A stretch of DNA of 64,000 bases from Prosopocoilus inquinatus (taxonomy: Eukaryota; Arthropoda; Insecta; Coleoptera; Lucanidae): the NCBI GenBank assembly GCA_036172665.1, contig CM069876.1:6386001-6450000 (forward strand). The letters are read 5' to 3'. Position 1 is the first letter of the stretch. The number at the start of each line of letters is the position of its first letter. The position numbers and the translations under genes are program-made. Below the pieces are notes generated by a model. That model saw nothing but the letters and a program-made list of their open reading frames with translations. It made no database searches and was not told where the DNA came from. Shown one piece after another: positions 32,001-40,908 of this stretch.

Positions 32001-35000
32001 ATGTGACGATATTATTTTGCTTTGTTTTTTCCTGAACCTTCCACGGCTTCGGATCGGAGTTTAGAATACTGAATCGACGTTTAGATTAAGCAGAAAATGA
32101 AATATAAGAATTTTATAAACAGTCGTATAGCATTGAGTACGCGAGACATAAGAAATCATGTTACTTTTTCCCGTGGAAAGCACCGTCGAAGCAGATCCCA
32201 CAGTTCTTATCTTATCTACTTGATACAGAAATGAAATAAATAATTTTACATTACACGTATTGAAGTTTTCGAATTCTTATAAAAGGGCAAGGGTTATGCG
32301 CAAAACCTCGATTCGAACGGAATTGGCATAAAACAAGTTGAGACCAGCGCAAAAGGCATATACAGAACGTCGTCTCCCGAAATAAAATTCTACGTTCTAA
32401 AATTATATTTAACTCGGCGAAAATTAAGCGAGCTTATTTCTGTATCAGAAATAAAACCTATAAAGAAAAAACATTTATTAGACAATCGATTCAATTATAA
32501 AAAAAAACACTATCATGTTCGCCTCCGTACAAAAAGACATCCAAACGCGGCGTGTGAGAGGAAACACTCGAAAATCAGATTAAATTAAATTAAAATGTTA
32601 ATCAAAAGGGAATCGCCCTGTGTCAACGGAAAAATCAATTTTAATACTGTATTTTAATTGCAGATTTTAACGCAGCCGAAAATATTACCGAGTCCTTGGT
32701 TTCTGAAGGTCTTGTAACTGTAAGACGTGAAGGCATGAGGAATAGTCCTGAAATAGCTCGCCTTTGCGAACTTGAGGACTCTGCGAAAGCTGCGGGAAAA
32801 GGAAAATGGGGTGGAACTCCATCAGTGAGTGAAATATATTATTATTTTTTTAAATTAAATTAGCGCCTGATCTGTTGAAAGTTTAACAATTCGTAATATA
32901 CTTCACCAGACACGTTTAAAATGCAAAAGCGAAAAGCATGTCATGTTTAATTTTTTTGATATTAAAAAGAATTGATTACTAATTCCAGTACTGCTTTATA
33001 AACTACGTATTTAGATTTTAATTAATTAGACATTGGATTCTGCAGTTCCTATTTTACAGTTCTCTTTCAATATCTTAAGTACATATTGATTATAAAAAGA
33101 AACTAAATCATAAATGAATTAAGTCCGTTAACAAATGAAGAAAAATTTACACAAATATTTATTATTTAGGAACACGTAAGAGATATTAAGTGGTCAATTG
33201 AAAACATGCGTACATTTGTGGATAAACAAGGTGGAAAATCGATCAAAGCTGTAATAGAACATGTACGTGACGGTTCTACTGTAAGAGCTTTCTTACTCCC
33301 GGATTTTTATCATATAACACTTATGATATCTGGAATAAGGTGCCCAGGTTTCAAACTGGACGATAAGGGCAAGCCAGATCCGAACGTCAAAGTTCCCTAT
33401 GCAGAAGAAGCCCGATACTTCGTTGAAATTCGACTTTTGCAACGGGACGTCGAAATTGTACTGGAATCTGTTAACAACAACAACTTTGTGGGCACTATAC
33501 TTCATCCGAAAGGAAACATTGCGGAAGCGTTATTGAAAGAGGGACTTGCTCGGTGTGTTGACTGGTCCATTGCATTTATGAAAACCGGAGCTGATAGACT
33601 GCGCGCCGCCGAGCGAAAGGCTAAAGAATCGGGAATTCGCCTTTGGAAAGATTGGCAATCGAATGCTCCTAAAATTACGGGGAAAGAAAAGGAGTATACC
33701 GGACATGTTGTTGAAGTAATTAACGGCGATGCCTTGCTTATTAAACTGCCAAACGGACAGGTGAAGAAAGTCTTCCTTTCTAGCATCCGTCCACCAAAAG
33801 AGGCAGGCCGGTAAGTTACCACAAAATAATCATTTAGTGTTTATCAAAAGAAAAAAAAAAAAAAATTGCAGAACTGCTGATGAGGAAGGAAAACCAATTC
33901 CCCGACCAAAAGGTTTCCGTCCTCTGTACGATATTCCGTGGATGTTCGAAGCTCGTGAGTTTCTGCGAAAGAAACTTGTCGATAAAAAAGTTCAGGTGGT
34001 CGTCGACTATATTCAGGAAGCTCGAGACAACTTTCCTGAAAAAACTTGCGCCACTGTTATAATCGGTGGGATTAATGTTGCTGAAGCACTTGTTTCGAAA
34101 GGTCTTGCTTCGGTTGTGAAATACAGACCGGATGATGATCAACGCAGTTCGCATTATGATGACCTTTTGACTGCCGAAACAAAAGCTGTTAAGTCGCAAA
34201 AAGGTATTCATGCTAAGAAGGACATACCTGTACACCGTGTGATTGAAATCGTGAGTATTTCATTTTTTAAATCGTTGCAAATTCAAAGCTCGCCATTGAG
34301 ATCTCGTAAGTTGCGTGTTTTGATGCTAACAAGAATACGTTTCAAAAACTTTGCGATTTGTTGTTTTTGAAGTATTTTCAAAAACCGAAAAGCCTGATTT
34401 TCTTATGAGAAGTTTTTAACTCAGGGTCAGTTGAACAAAAATGATTTAAATTAATTCGGGGTCACTTGTACAAAGACGATTTGAACTGAAGTTTAACTTA
34501 ACCAGATTCAAAGTAAACAAAGTAAACAAATTCGCGTAAGGTTCGTTACATTAATAACTTTCGGGAAAAAAATAAAAAAGGTTTCTTTTTTCGGCTTTTT
34601 GAAAATATTTCCGAAACTACAAATCGTAGGGAGATTTTTCTAAACGGATTATTATTATTCACCACCAACTTTGCCTTAATTTAACTGACTTTGTGTCTTT
34701 TACGATTTTCGAAATCCCAATGCTGAGTCTGTATATTACGAATGTTGTACAATGTTCTTTTGATGTAAAGAATGTCAGTCAGCTTTTGCTTTTTTGGAGT
34801 AGAACCAAAATACTTGTTATTAATTTATCTGGCGAATATATGTAGGTTACATCATAGTGCATGCTGCTTACTTGAAAATTTTGCTTTTTTCAGGATGCTG
34901 TTAAATCAAAACAGTATTTACCATCTTTCCAACGTGCAAATCGAATCGACGGTATTGTGGAATTTGTAGCAAGTGGATCAAGACTTCGTTTATTTATTCC

Positions 35001-38000
35001 TAAGGAACATTGCTTGTGTACATTTTTATTAGGTAGTAAATATTACACTTTATTATTTAACAGTAGAAAACCTACTTTTATCTTAAAGGTGGCATCACAT
35101 GCCCTCGAGCAAGCCGTCCTGCAGCTGGTAGCATCCCTGCAAGTGATGCTGAACCTTACGGAGAAGATGCATTGTGCTACACAAAGGACCGTTGTATGCA
35201 AAGAGAAGTCTCTGTTCAGATTGAATCTACAGACAAAGCAGGCAATTTCATTGGTTGGTTATGGGTGGATAATGTAAACTTATCGGTAAGTATAAATACC
35301 TCTGCTTATTAAATTTAGCTTCAAACAATTTTTTTTATTTTGCTTAACAGGTAGCACTTGTCGAAGAAGGATTCGCCCTCGTTCACCCTACCGCCGAAAG
35401 ATCAGAATATTTCAGGCAATTGAAAAACGCAGAGGACAGCGCTAAGCAAAAGAAATTGAAACGGTGGAAGGAATTCGTGGAAGAAAAAGAAGAAGAGCAG
35501 CGAATTGAAGAAGATCACGCGGTATGTGATTTAATTTTACGAAAATATTATTATTAAATTTGTACTTTGCAATTATTAGAATCCGGATAGAAGTATAAAT
35601 TACGAAGAAGTCGTTGTCACAGAGGTAACATCAGAAGGTACTTTCTTTGCACAAAGTTATCAACACGGTCCTAAAGCTGAGGCCTTAACTGCGAAACTTC
35701 GTCAAGAATTCCAAGCCAACCCGCCTCTTCCTGGTGCTTACAATCCGAAACGCGGTGACATCTGTGCTGCTAAATACACCGTTGATGATGAGTGGTACAG
35801 AGCAAAAGTTGATAAGGTGCAAGGATCAACTGTGACTGTACGCTACATTGATTATGGAAATACAGAGGTGAGTAGTTAAAATTTGGTTAAAATATAAATT
35901 TGTATTGATACAGTGTGCGCAATTTAATGATTTTAAGATCTTGATAAGAAAAAAGGTACTTTACTCTTATGGCCATTTCAAATATTTTGATTTCCTTCCT
36001 GCGTACGTGAACGTGACAAGAGGTATTCAAGCTCTGACGAGTTTGAAAACTGCAAGAGCTTTCAAGAACAAGATATTTTTTGAGAAAATAATAAAGAAAA
36101 TTGTCATATTTATGTGTCCAACTTTCTGCTGATCATTCCACAGCATGTCTTTAAACCTATGTCATCAATTGAAAGCACAAATAGTAGTCAAAAAGAAGTA
36201 AAATTTGCGCCATATAACAGTAAAGAAAAAGTTTTTCGGTTTTCGTTTTTTTAAATAAACTGTTTTGCATTTCAGTCATTGAGTTCAACCCGCCTAGCCA
36301 GTTTACCTGCCGTATATGCAACTGAAAAACCGTTCGCAACTGAATATTCGTTGGCCTGTGTGGGGTTCCCGAAAGATCCAGAATTTACAGACATCGCCAT
36401 CAAATACCTTCGAGATGATTTGTCAGTGGGCAAACTGTTACTTAACGTTGAATATAAACCTGCAGGAGCGCCGCCGGCCGTTACTTTACTGTCGGAAGAT
36501 CAGAAAGAGGACATCATAAAAAATTTGATCGTTGACGGTTTATTGCTTGTTGAGAAACGAAGAGAGCGCAGGTTGAATAAACTGGTAAGTGTTTGTACTG
36601 TGTATACAAGGACATGACACGTATTTAAACATGTATCGAGTGATACAACAGTATTTTACTTCCAAGTTGGTTATGACTAAGGCCTCGAATCTGAGGGTCC
36701 AAACTCAGAGGCGTTGTGTTCCGCGCGCGGCGGGGATCGATTTCTCGCTGCATTTCCGATAGGCACAGGAATTCTACGATCGAATTCTGCGTCTCATTAA
36801 TTTTGATTTTGACGATTCGACATTTATTTGATTGCTCAGTCTCTCCGTAAATATTGAAGAGGTCAAAATTTACCTAGAGAAAGCGGCTCTCACAACCTGT
36901 TATGTTGAGAGATCATTTTCTCGCTTTAGAAGACAAGACGTTCTCACGGCAAATCGAAACGAACGAACGAACGAAAATTTGGAACGTTATTTAATAATTA
37001 ATTTTAATAACAATTAATAGCTGAGAAATTTTAGTATTTTCTTCCCTACTGGAATTTCGAATACCTGAGAATATTCAATAACGCGCGTCTCTGTTAAACC
37101 GGGCAATCGAACGATTCAGATCTGCGCTACACCGGGGGTGTTACGATGCGTAATCGGCATCTGGGAGACTGGACGGGCTATTTTTCTCGATGCTGTAGTT
37201 ATGACCAGAGCCTATCACATTCAATTCAGTTTTCACTGACATGATATGGGGAGAGGGGTTCCGCGGTCAACGTGTACTGCATATCCTATTAGGATCTAAG
37301 TGCACGGCAGGGACTCGCGTTGAGTGGGAGGCAGTTACGCGTTCTGGAAGTATTTGTGATATGGCTCTGGTTATGACTCTAAAATGACTATTAAAAACTA
37401 ACAACATAAATAGATGCAGAATTAAAATTCCTTTAAAATATGCCACTCCAGGCATCTTGCTATTTAAAATTTTGTAGCTCAGTGCTCAGTGCTATCCAGC
37501 GGAAGTTCAAAATTAATTAATAATACAAGATGTTTCGGAACATCACACAAAAAATGCAATTGATGAAAATATGGATAAAAATTAGCTTTTACATCAAAGT
37601 GTTAATAAATTTTAGAGATATTAACGACCGGTCCCAGGTAACCAAAAATGTTTTATTAAATTCTTATAAATGCTTACACAGCAGGTCTTTCAAACTTAAC
37701 ACTTTATTATACAGGGTGTTCTTTCACTGTGTGCAAATATTTAAACCTGTAATACATGACCATAAATGGCAACGATTAAACTTATATGCTGTTAACGCTA
37801 AGTTAATAGTTTTCGAGAAAAATGCATTGGGAGATTTTCACCAAACCGTTTGAGAACTGCTGGCATAGCTAACGACTGGATGGTACGCCGCCTTGTGAGA
37901 ATGACGACCCGAATATAAGTCAGTGTTTTACGATGTCGTAAACGAGCATCTGTTTGATTCGTATGAGGTCTATTAATAGATCTTAACAGTCGAAACATTT

Positions 38001-40908
38001 TAAATACGCTCACAAAGCGCCTGGATTAATTAAAACAAGTCCAACTTCGCTCCAAGTAATTACAATTTTAGGTATTTTCAAATTATAAACCGACGATTTA
38101 ATTACTGCACAAAAAATGTGGATGAGTTAAATAATGACATCACCGTCATTCATCGTTTTATTTCGGATATTTTACCCTCACAAGTAATAAATTGTCTTTC
38201 CATTTCTAATTAAATAGATTAAGATTTGTTTAGTTTAATAAAAAAGCTTTAAAATAATGTAGTAATTTATTTACTGTTTATATAGTTTAAAATAGGCCGC
38301 ATTACGTAATCACACTGCGGAGAATAAAATAGCTGTTAAAACTGATATGTGCTTGTTACCAATATGAATGACATTAAATTTACAATTTCTATTAATTCAA
38401 TTATGAAATTCGGCCAAGCAAAGCATTTTTAACGCGCTTGCATTGCAAATTCCAAAATTTACAAATTGATTAATATCTTAAAGTATTCTCGCATGCATTC
38501 GATAAAGTCACAGTTTCGCATTTCTTTTGATGCTTTTTATTACGGCAATTTTTTTGTGTTTTTACAACGGTGACCGCCGTAACGCGTTTAAGGTGGGGCA
38601 GTATTACATTAGCGTTCTGTAGTTACGAAAAATTTGATAAACGAAGATAGATTTTTGATTCGTAAAAACGCATATTATGGCATTTACAAATAATGAAAAA
38701 AGAGATATGTTACTCTTGTACGGGGAAGTCCGCAGAAACGCATATAGGGCGCGGGCATTGTATTAAACGATATCAGTGATTTTTATTACGAAACGCTGGA
38801 GAATGAATTTAAATACGGAACTCTTTTTATGATCGGCGCTGTATGTGGGCACACCCACTAACTACAGAGGAAGGCGTCAGTGATCTTGCTGAATGTTTCT
38901 CTCTCGCACATTTCAGCAGTTTCAAACAAGTGGAACCTCCGAATTTTTTTGGCTATGATTCGGTACTCAGCCGAAAATACGCGCAGAAGGTGGCATTGCA
39001 CGTACGTATACCGAGGTTTTTTTTTTATTTGCACACAGTAAAAGAACACCCTGTATAGTCTTATTAACATTTCCTCGATATTAATAAAGCATTTAAATGG
39101 GCGCAAGTAATAAAGCAAAATAAGGATATACGTTATGGAGCAATGGGCAATTAGAGCACAATTACCAATAGTAGAGTTTCATTTTATTAAAGTCACAAAG
39201 TATCATCTTAAGTATTCTATAGCCTTTAGCGTTCAATACATGAAATACTTGAATTGTTAAGAGGCATCGACGACTTAGTTTTTCATTCAAATCAAAATTC
39301 ATCATGAAAGTTGTTTCGATAGTTTTAAAAACTTTACGCGTCACGTGAAATACACAATTTTGTTGCACATACAATTTATTTAAAAAAATATTATTTTTAC
39401 TTTAATTACCTTGCTTTCGATTTATAGATAGTTGAATTTAATAAGTAATTGATCTTCCATATCAGTTTATAATTTTTTGTTCAAAATAATAAGAATTGGA
39501 TTACTCTATGTGGGCTTCAATACAATGGCTGCTGCATCTCAATAAAAGGGAAATATAAAAATAAGGGCGCTTACAGAAACGATGGCGTAGAAGTCTAGCA
39601 GAAGCAGAAATTATTTTCTTCTAAAGTATTAGTTTTATTGTACATGTACATTAGAATCGAAAATCGTAATAATATGCAGGATGTACCATTAAAAAAAACT
39701 TAAGTTTAGTTTGAATCTCGTTTATCCGACCATCAAATGAGCACACAGAGACACTTTGAATTAGTCGAAAATCAGAAATTTTGATCTTTTTGCGATATGT
39801 TCAAAAGACATTTCAAATTTCTTTCCAGATTATTATTCAGAATGAAAATCCACAACTTTGCCCTAATTCAACCAACTTCGTATTTCTTAAAGACAAGCGA
39901 GTGGCACTCGAAAAACGGACAGTCTGAATATTCGAAGTGTTTACCAGCGTCTTATAAACTCTTCTTACTTACTTTTTGTAATTTTGATGTCAAAAGTTTT
40001 GATTGCTTTCTCCTATTAGGTGTGTCACGTCACGCAACTCTTCATTATTAAAACCATTTTGTTATCACAAAAGGAATACAAATTAGTATTATGACACTAA
40101 TTTGAATAAATTGCTCTATCAATTCAAAGTGAATTCAAAACTCATGGCAGCTGTTTTCCTCTTTCCTAGCAAACGGCAACGTGATTATAAATTTTATTAG
40201 GTATTTTAATAAAGTTATTTAAATATTTTAAAGTAAAGGAAAATAGGAATGAGTTTAGCAGGAACATATTCAATTACTTTAAACAAAAAATGAAACATAT
40301 TAATTGATTTATCATCTAATCAAACAAAAAAGCCGGGCGGGAAGGCTAAATTATGTTAACACTGAAAGAAAAAAAAATTGCTGTTTTCAAGTTTAAACAA
40401 ATGCGATTTACGACACTATCAAATTTCAAAATTCAAGTTGCCTGTCGTTTGAGAGAATAAAGTCTTTCAAATCATCCCTGAAAGATTCACAGGGTGGTCA
40501 AAGTATGGTGTCGAACCTTGTTATGTTTTACTGCCCAAAACTTTTGTTTTGTAAATGGAACAGCCTGTACATTTTTGTTTCTTGGGATACATAATCAAAT
40601 TCTATAGTGTATCTAGTGTTTACATGAAATGCTACTTTACGTTAAGTGGCTACGACGTAGGCACTAATCTCAGTCACGAAGTTTTTTTTTGTTCCCATAG
40701 CCTTCTGGAGGTAAAATTCAGTTAGTTACTCGATTTTGAGGTGGTATTAAAGTTTTTTCTACTGCTTCGATTATTAATTTTCTTTTCTTTGAAATAGGTG
40801 ACTGAATACGTTGAGGCACAGGAGGTTGCCAAGAAAAATCGTTCTAATATTTGGGAATATGGTGACATTACTGAAGACGATGCTAAGGAGTTTGGAGCTG
40901 CACGTTAA
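17026..40908 (+). CDS. Tudor-SN: Tudor-SN / SND1, staphylococcal nuclease and Tudor domain protein (twelve coding exons)
   Basis: Multifunctional RNA-binding protein and nuclease (p100/SND1), known from RISC, cleavage of edited double-stranded RNA, transcription and splicing. Coding exons: 17026-17070, 17412-17527, 25664-25806, 32664-32824, 33170-33810, 33872-34250, 34894-35032, 35089-35285, 35351-35521, 35580-35867, 36276-36584 and 40798-40908. The sum is 2700 nt: 899 residues plus stop, against about 910 in human. Every junction has GT/AG ends and the phases match. Approximate layout: SN-like repeat 1 at residues 12-155, repeat 2 at 180-320, repeat 3 at 335-485, repeat 4 at 510-645, Tudor at 720-765, and a C-terminal partial SN repeat to about 880. 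Clear signatures are [32 protein letters not shown] and VRYIDYGN. Introns 2 (8.1 kb), 3 (6.9 kb) and 11 (4.2 kb) are swollen by transposable elements. No coding defect was seen. Confidence 0.96.
17412..17527 (+). CDS. Tudor-SN: Tudor-SN coding exon 2
   Basis: Encodes [20 protein letters not shown] and on to LARRATD, the start of SN repeat 1. It ends two bases into a codon and is followed by GTAAGT. Confidence 0.94.
17852..19770. mobile_element. 1.9-kb element with ~220-bp inverted ends and a T-rich, GCGATCG-repeat core
   Basis: In Tudor-SN intron 2. The ends TACAGTGTGTGCCCC and its complement (GGGGACACACTGTA) lead into inverted arms (17852-18130 against 19530-19770) sharing CAGATTTCAT, TTCAGGT-TGCTT and GTTAA-TCAAGAAGAAA-type blocks with mismatches. 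TA flanks suggest a Tc1/mariner-type relative. The interior 18130-19400 is T-rich with at least six degraded copies of AAAGCGATCGCTTTTGTTTC. Confidence 0.65.
20070..20360 (-). pseudogene. remnant of a multi-copy arthropod TE-associated protein
   Basis: On the minus strand, with frame changes, it reads [34 protein letters not shown], then [25 protein letters not shown] and [11 protein letters not shown]. The order LLGN...NYxEI...FLHSxLDFxxxNLG...GERFHQDI...E..Y.G...DYCW is that of a large family of uncharacterised, repeated arthropod and cnidarian proteins I recall as TE-linked. In-frame stops make it dead. Confidence 0.5.
20867..21250 (+). mobile_element. hammerhead-ribozyme repeat, copy 2
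   Basis: Starts with a 36-bp segment in minus orientation (ACATATAAAATAGCGACA), then about 1.1 monomers in plus orientation (CAATCAAAAAC recurs at 20904 and 21213), ending TTTTTCTAAAA like the other copies. Identical core to the 11-kb copy with a 3-bp deletion (20986-20992 region). No target duplication seen. Confidence 0.75.
21138..21202 (+). ncRNA. hammerhead ribozyme motif 4
   Basis: Sequence identical to motif 2: CTGAAGA at 21154-21160, stem II AGCCC/GGGCT, GAAA at 21177-21180, GTC cleavage triplet at 21186-21188, closed stem I. On the sense strand of Tudor-SN intron 2. Confidence 0.78.
21251..21917. other. intronic sequence, nothing recognised
   Basis: AT-rich with no inverted ends or coding similarity noticed. 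Confidence 0.4.
21918..22902. mobile_element. palindromic ~985-bp element with TATACCGGGTGG ends
   Basis: TATACCGGGTGGAAAGTTTC at the left pairs with the right end (CCACCCGGTATA). The arms continue inward with gaps (TGCTCGCCATTTAAAGATA against TATCTTTAAATGGCGAGCA; ATCGTGTTAAAATTATTCCT against its complement). TA flanks fit a non-autonomous Tc1/mariner-type element. Confidence 0.7.
23034..23080 (-). mobile_element. hammerhead-ribozyme repeat, 5' end stub
   Basis: Only ACATATAAAATAGCGACATC through GACCTAACATT remains. It carries no ribozyme. Confidence 0.6.
23086..23690. mobile_element. truncated copy of the 2.5-4.6 kb hAT element (inverted)
   Basis: Begins CAGGGTTGGAAAAAACTG and follows 4626-4050 in reverse (AGGATCTACGGTCGCGGTG, TTTCAAAGAAAGTATGAAGT). 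Lost beyond ~23690, where a fragment of the GCGAAAGAAAGCAC MITE (23688-23797) begins. Confidence 0.7.
23798..25340. other. intron 2 of Tudor-SN, no gene seen
   Basis: An 84-codon open frame at 23914-24168 has no recognisable domain. A small hairpin GGTATAAAG...CTTTATACTGG lies around 24605-24662. Otherwise nothing. Confidence 0.4.
25342..25530. mobile_element. palindromic MITE, TCTGAAACG ends
   Basis: TTCTGAAACGGCAAATAACT pairs imperfectly with AGTTATGTATCGTTTCAGA across a centre at CTTTATCCATGGATAAAG. It sits 130 bp upstream of Tudor-SN exon 3. Confidence 0.65.
25664..25806 (+). CDS. Tudor-SN: Tudor-SN coding exon 3
   Basis: Encodes [20 protein letters not shown] to VYVGK, the middle of SN repeat 1. 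The phase joins the preceding AC to a T at the exon start. The acceptor is TGTTTAG. Confidence 0.94.
26355..26575 (+). mobile_element. tRNA-derived SINE, second copy
   Basis: A-box region GTGACTTAGCGGTTAGTC, B-box GGGTTCGAATCCCACC, then CAGGGCCATGGATGTTTGT as in the 13.9-kb SINE, and a tail with GCAAAGCAAAG. More diverged in the tRNA half. In Tudor-SN intron 3, sense orientation. Confidence 0.8.
26993..27152. mobile_element. ~160-bp palindromic MITE
   Basis: GGGGCCTTATTCTTGAATCG against CGATTCGAAAATATGGGCCC, with inner AATGACGTAG / TACGTCATTTTGACG pairing. A short related piece is at 36680-36715 (GGCCTCGAATCTGAGGG). Confidence 0.7.
27528..28047. mobile_element. ~520-bp element with long inverted ends and CRE-like tandem repeats
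   Basis: CTACAGGTAATATGAACATT pairs with AATGTTCATATTACTGTAG. The arms continue (GGCACGCTGTTGAAG against CTTCAACAGCGTG). The centre carries four ~19-bp units with TGACGTCA-type cores (27661-27733). Confidence 0.7.
28590..29425. repeat. moderately GC-rich repeat, copy 1, with tRNA-like boxes
   Basis: Collinear with 30310-31140 plus 32279-32400 (AACATTCTTTACAGCGC, CGTCCGTCGGACAGCGG, GTGTGGTTCATCCGAAGCTT). Around 28858-28895, GCAGAGTGGTTTAAGCGCC looks like a tRNA-Leu A-box region and CGGTTCGAAAT like a B-box. The 3' part GCAAGGGTTA...CGTCTCCC-AAATAAAATTC appears next to copy 1 but 1.1 kb away in copy 2. Confidence 0.6.
29631..29695 (-). ncRNA. hammerhead ribozyme motif 5 (minus strand)
   Basis: Exact complement of motif 2, with complete stem I, core and stem II. 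Antisense to Tudor-SN. Confidence 0.77.
29887..29947 (+). ncRNA. hammerhead ribozyme motif 6 (outer stem I altered)
   Basis: Core CTGAAGA, stem II, GAAA, GTC and inner stem TTTCTG/CAGAGG are intact. Four bases (CTGC) present in the others are missing after CAGAGG, so the outer TCGAGC/GCTCGA helix is shortened. Confidence 0.7.
30310..31140. repeat. moderately GC-rich repeat, copy 2, interrupted
   Basis: Second copy of the 28.6-kb repeat. It contains a small palindromic insertion at 30777-30894 (GATTCCTTCACCTC against GAGGTGAAAAAATC, inner TGATAAATT pair) that copy 1 lacks. Its 3' part is displaced to 32279-32400. Confidence 0.6.
31141..32278. other. extra sequence inside repeat copy 2
   Basis: About 1.1 kb separates blocks that adjoin in copy 1. 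No inverted ends, coding similarity or duplications were noticed. It could be an insertion, or copy 1 could carry a deletion. Confidence 0.35.
32664..32824 (+). CDS. Tudor-SN: Tudor-SN coding exon 4
   Basis: Encodes [20 protein letters not shown] to GKWGGTPS, the end of SN repeat 1. It lies 6.9 kb downstream of exon 3 across an intron full of repeats. The donor is GTGAGT. Confidence 0.94.
33170..33810 (+). CDS. Tudor-SN: Tudor-SN coding exon 5
   Basis: 213 codons plus two bases: all of SN repeat 2 ([38 protein letters not shown]) and the start of repeat 3 ([13 protein letters not shown]). The donor is GTAAGT. Confidence 0.96.
33872..34250 (+). CDS. Tudor-SN: Tudor-SN coding exon 6
   Basis: The rest of SN repeat 3: [39 protein letters not shown] and [16 protein letters not shown]. 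The acceptor follows a long A-run (TTGCAG); the donor is GTGAGT. Confidence 0.96.
34251..34893 (+). other. Tudor-SN intron 6, nothing recognised
   Basis: AT-rich with no repeat family or frame of note. Confidence 0.4.
34894..35032 (+). CDS. Tudor-SN: Tudor-SN coding exon 7
   Basis: Encodes [20 protein letters not shown] to [10 protein letters not shown], the start of SN repeat 4. The exon stops one base into a glycine codon. Confidence 0.93.
35089..35285 (+). CDS. Tudor-SN: Tudor-SN coding exon 8
   Basis: After a very small 56-bp intron it encodes [31 protein letters not shown] and [15 protein letters not shown] of SN repeat 4. An open frame runs through the intron into this exon in the wrong phase, so the splice is needed to recover family sequence. 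Confidence 0.93.
35351..35521 (+). CDS. Tudor-SN: Tudor-SN coding exon 9
   Basis: 57 codons: [20 protein letters not shown] followed by a charged helix ([20 protein letters not shown]). End of SN repeat 4 and linker to the Tudor region. Confidence 0.94.
35580..35867 (+). CDS. Tudor-SN: Tudor-SN coding exon 10 (Tudor domain)
   Basis: 96 codons carrying the Tudor domain: [20 protein letters not shown], then [10 protein letters not shown] with the aromatic and Asn residues that form the methyl-arginine cage in this family. Confidence 0.95.
36276..36584 (+). CDS. Tudor-SN: Tudor-SN coding exon 11
   Basis: 103 codons starting [20 protein letters not shown]. It encodes the last Tudor strand and the C-terminal partial SN repeat ([19 protein letters not shown]). 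The donor is GTAAGT. Confidence 0.94.
36832..37017 (+). pseudogene. hAT transposase C-terminal dimerisation fragment
   Basis: In Tudor-SN intron 11. It reads [40 protein letters not shown] and stop. The ERSFS...R...NLE.YLII.FN pattern is the hATC dimerisation region of hAT transposases. Only ~60 residues remain, with no catalytic DDE part nearby. Confidence 0.65.
37706..39058. mobile_element. 1.35-kb element with CAGGGTGTTCTTTCACTGTG ends
   Basis: TATACAGGGTGTTCTTTCAC at the left pairs with the right end (AAAGAACACCCTGTATA), and GTGTGCAAATA with TATTTGCACAC. TATA flanks at both ends fit a Tc1/mariner-type target. No transposase frame. Confidence 0.65.
39059..40797 (+). other. end of Tudor-SN intron 11, nothing recognised
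   Basis: Only a possible short TE end at 40488-40510 (CACAGGGTGGTCAAAG). Confidence 0.4.
40798..40908 (+). CDS. Tudor-SN: Tudor-SN coding exon 12 and stop
   Basis: 36 codons plus [23 protein letters not shown] and [16 protein letters not shown], matching the family C-terminus. The acceptor is GAAATAG after 4.2 kb of intron. Confidence 0.94.
   Translation: MTEYVEAQEVAKKNRSNIWEYGDITEDDAKEFGAAR

Noticed and set aside
33293..34235. Antisense frames of 70-133 codons at 33.3-34.2 kb
   Set aside because: Shadows of Tudor-SN exons 5 and 6.
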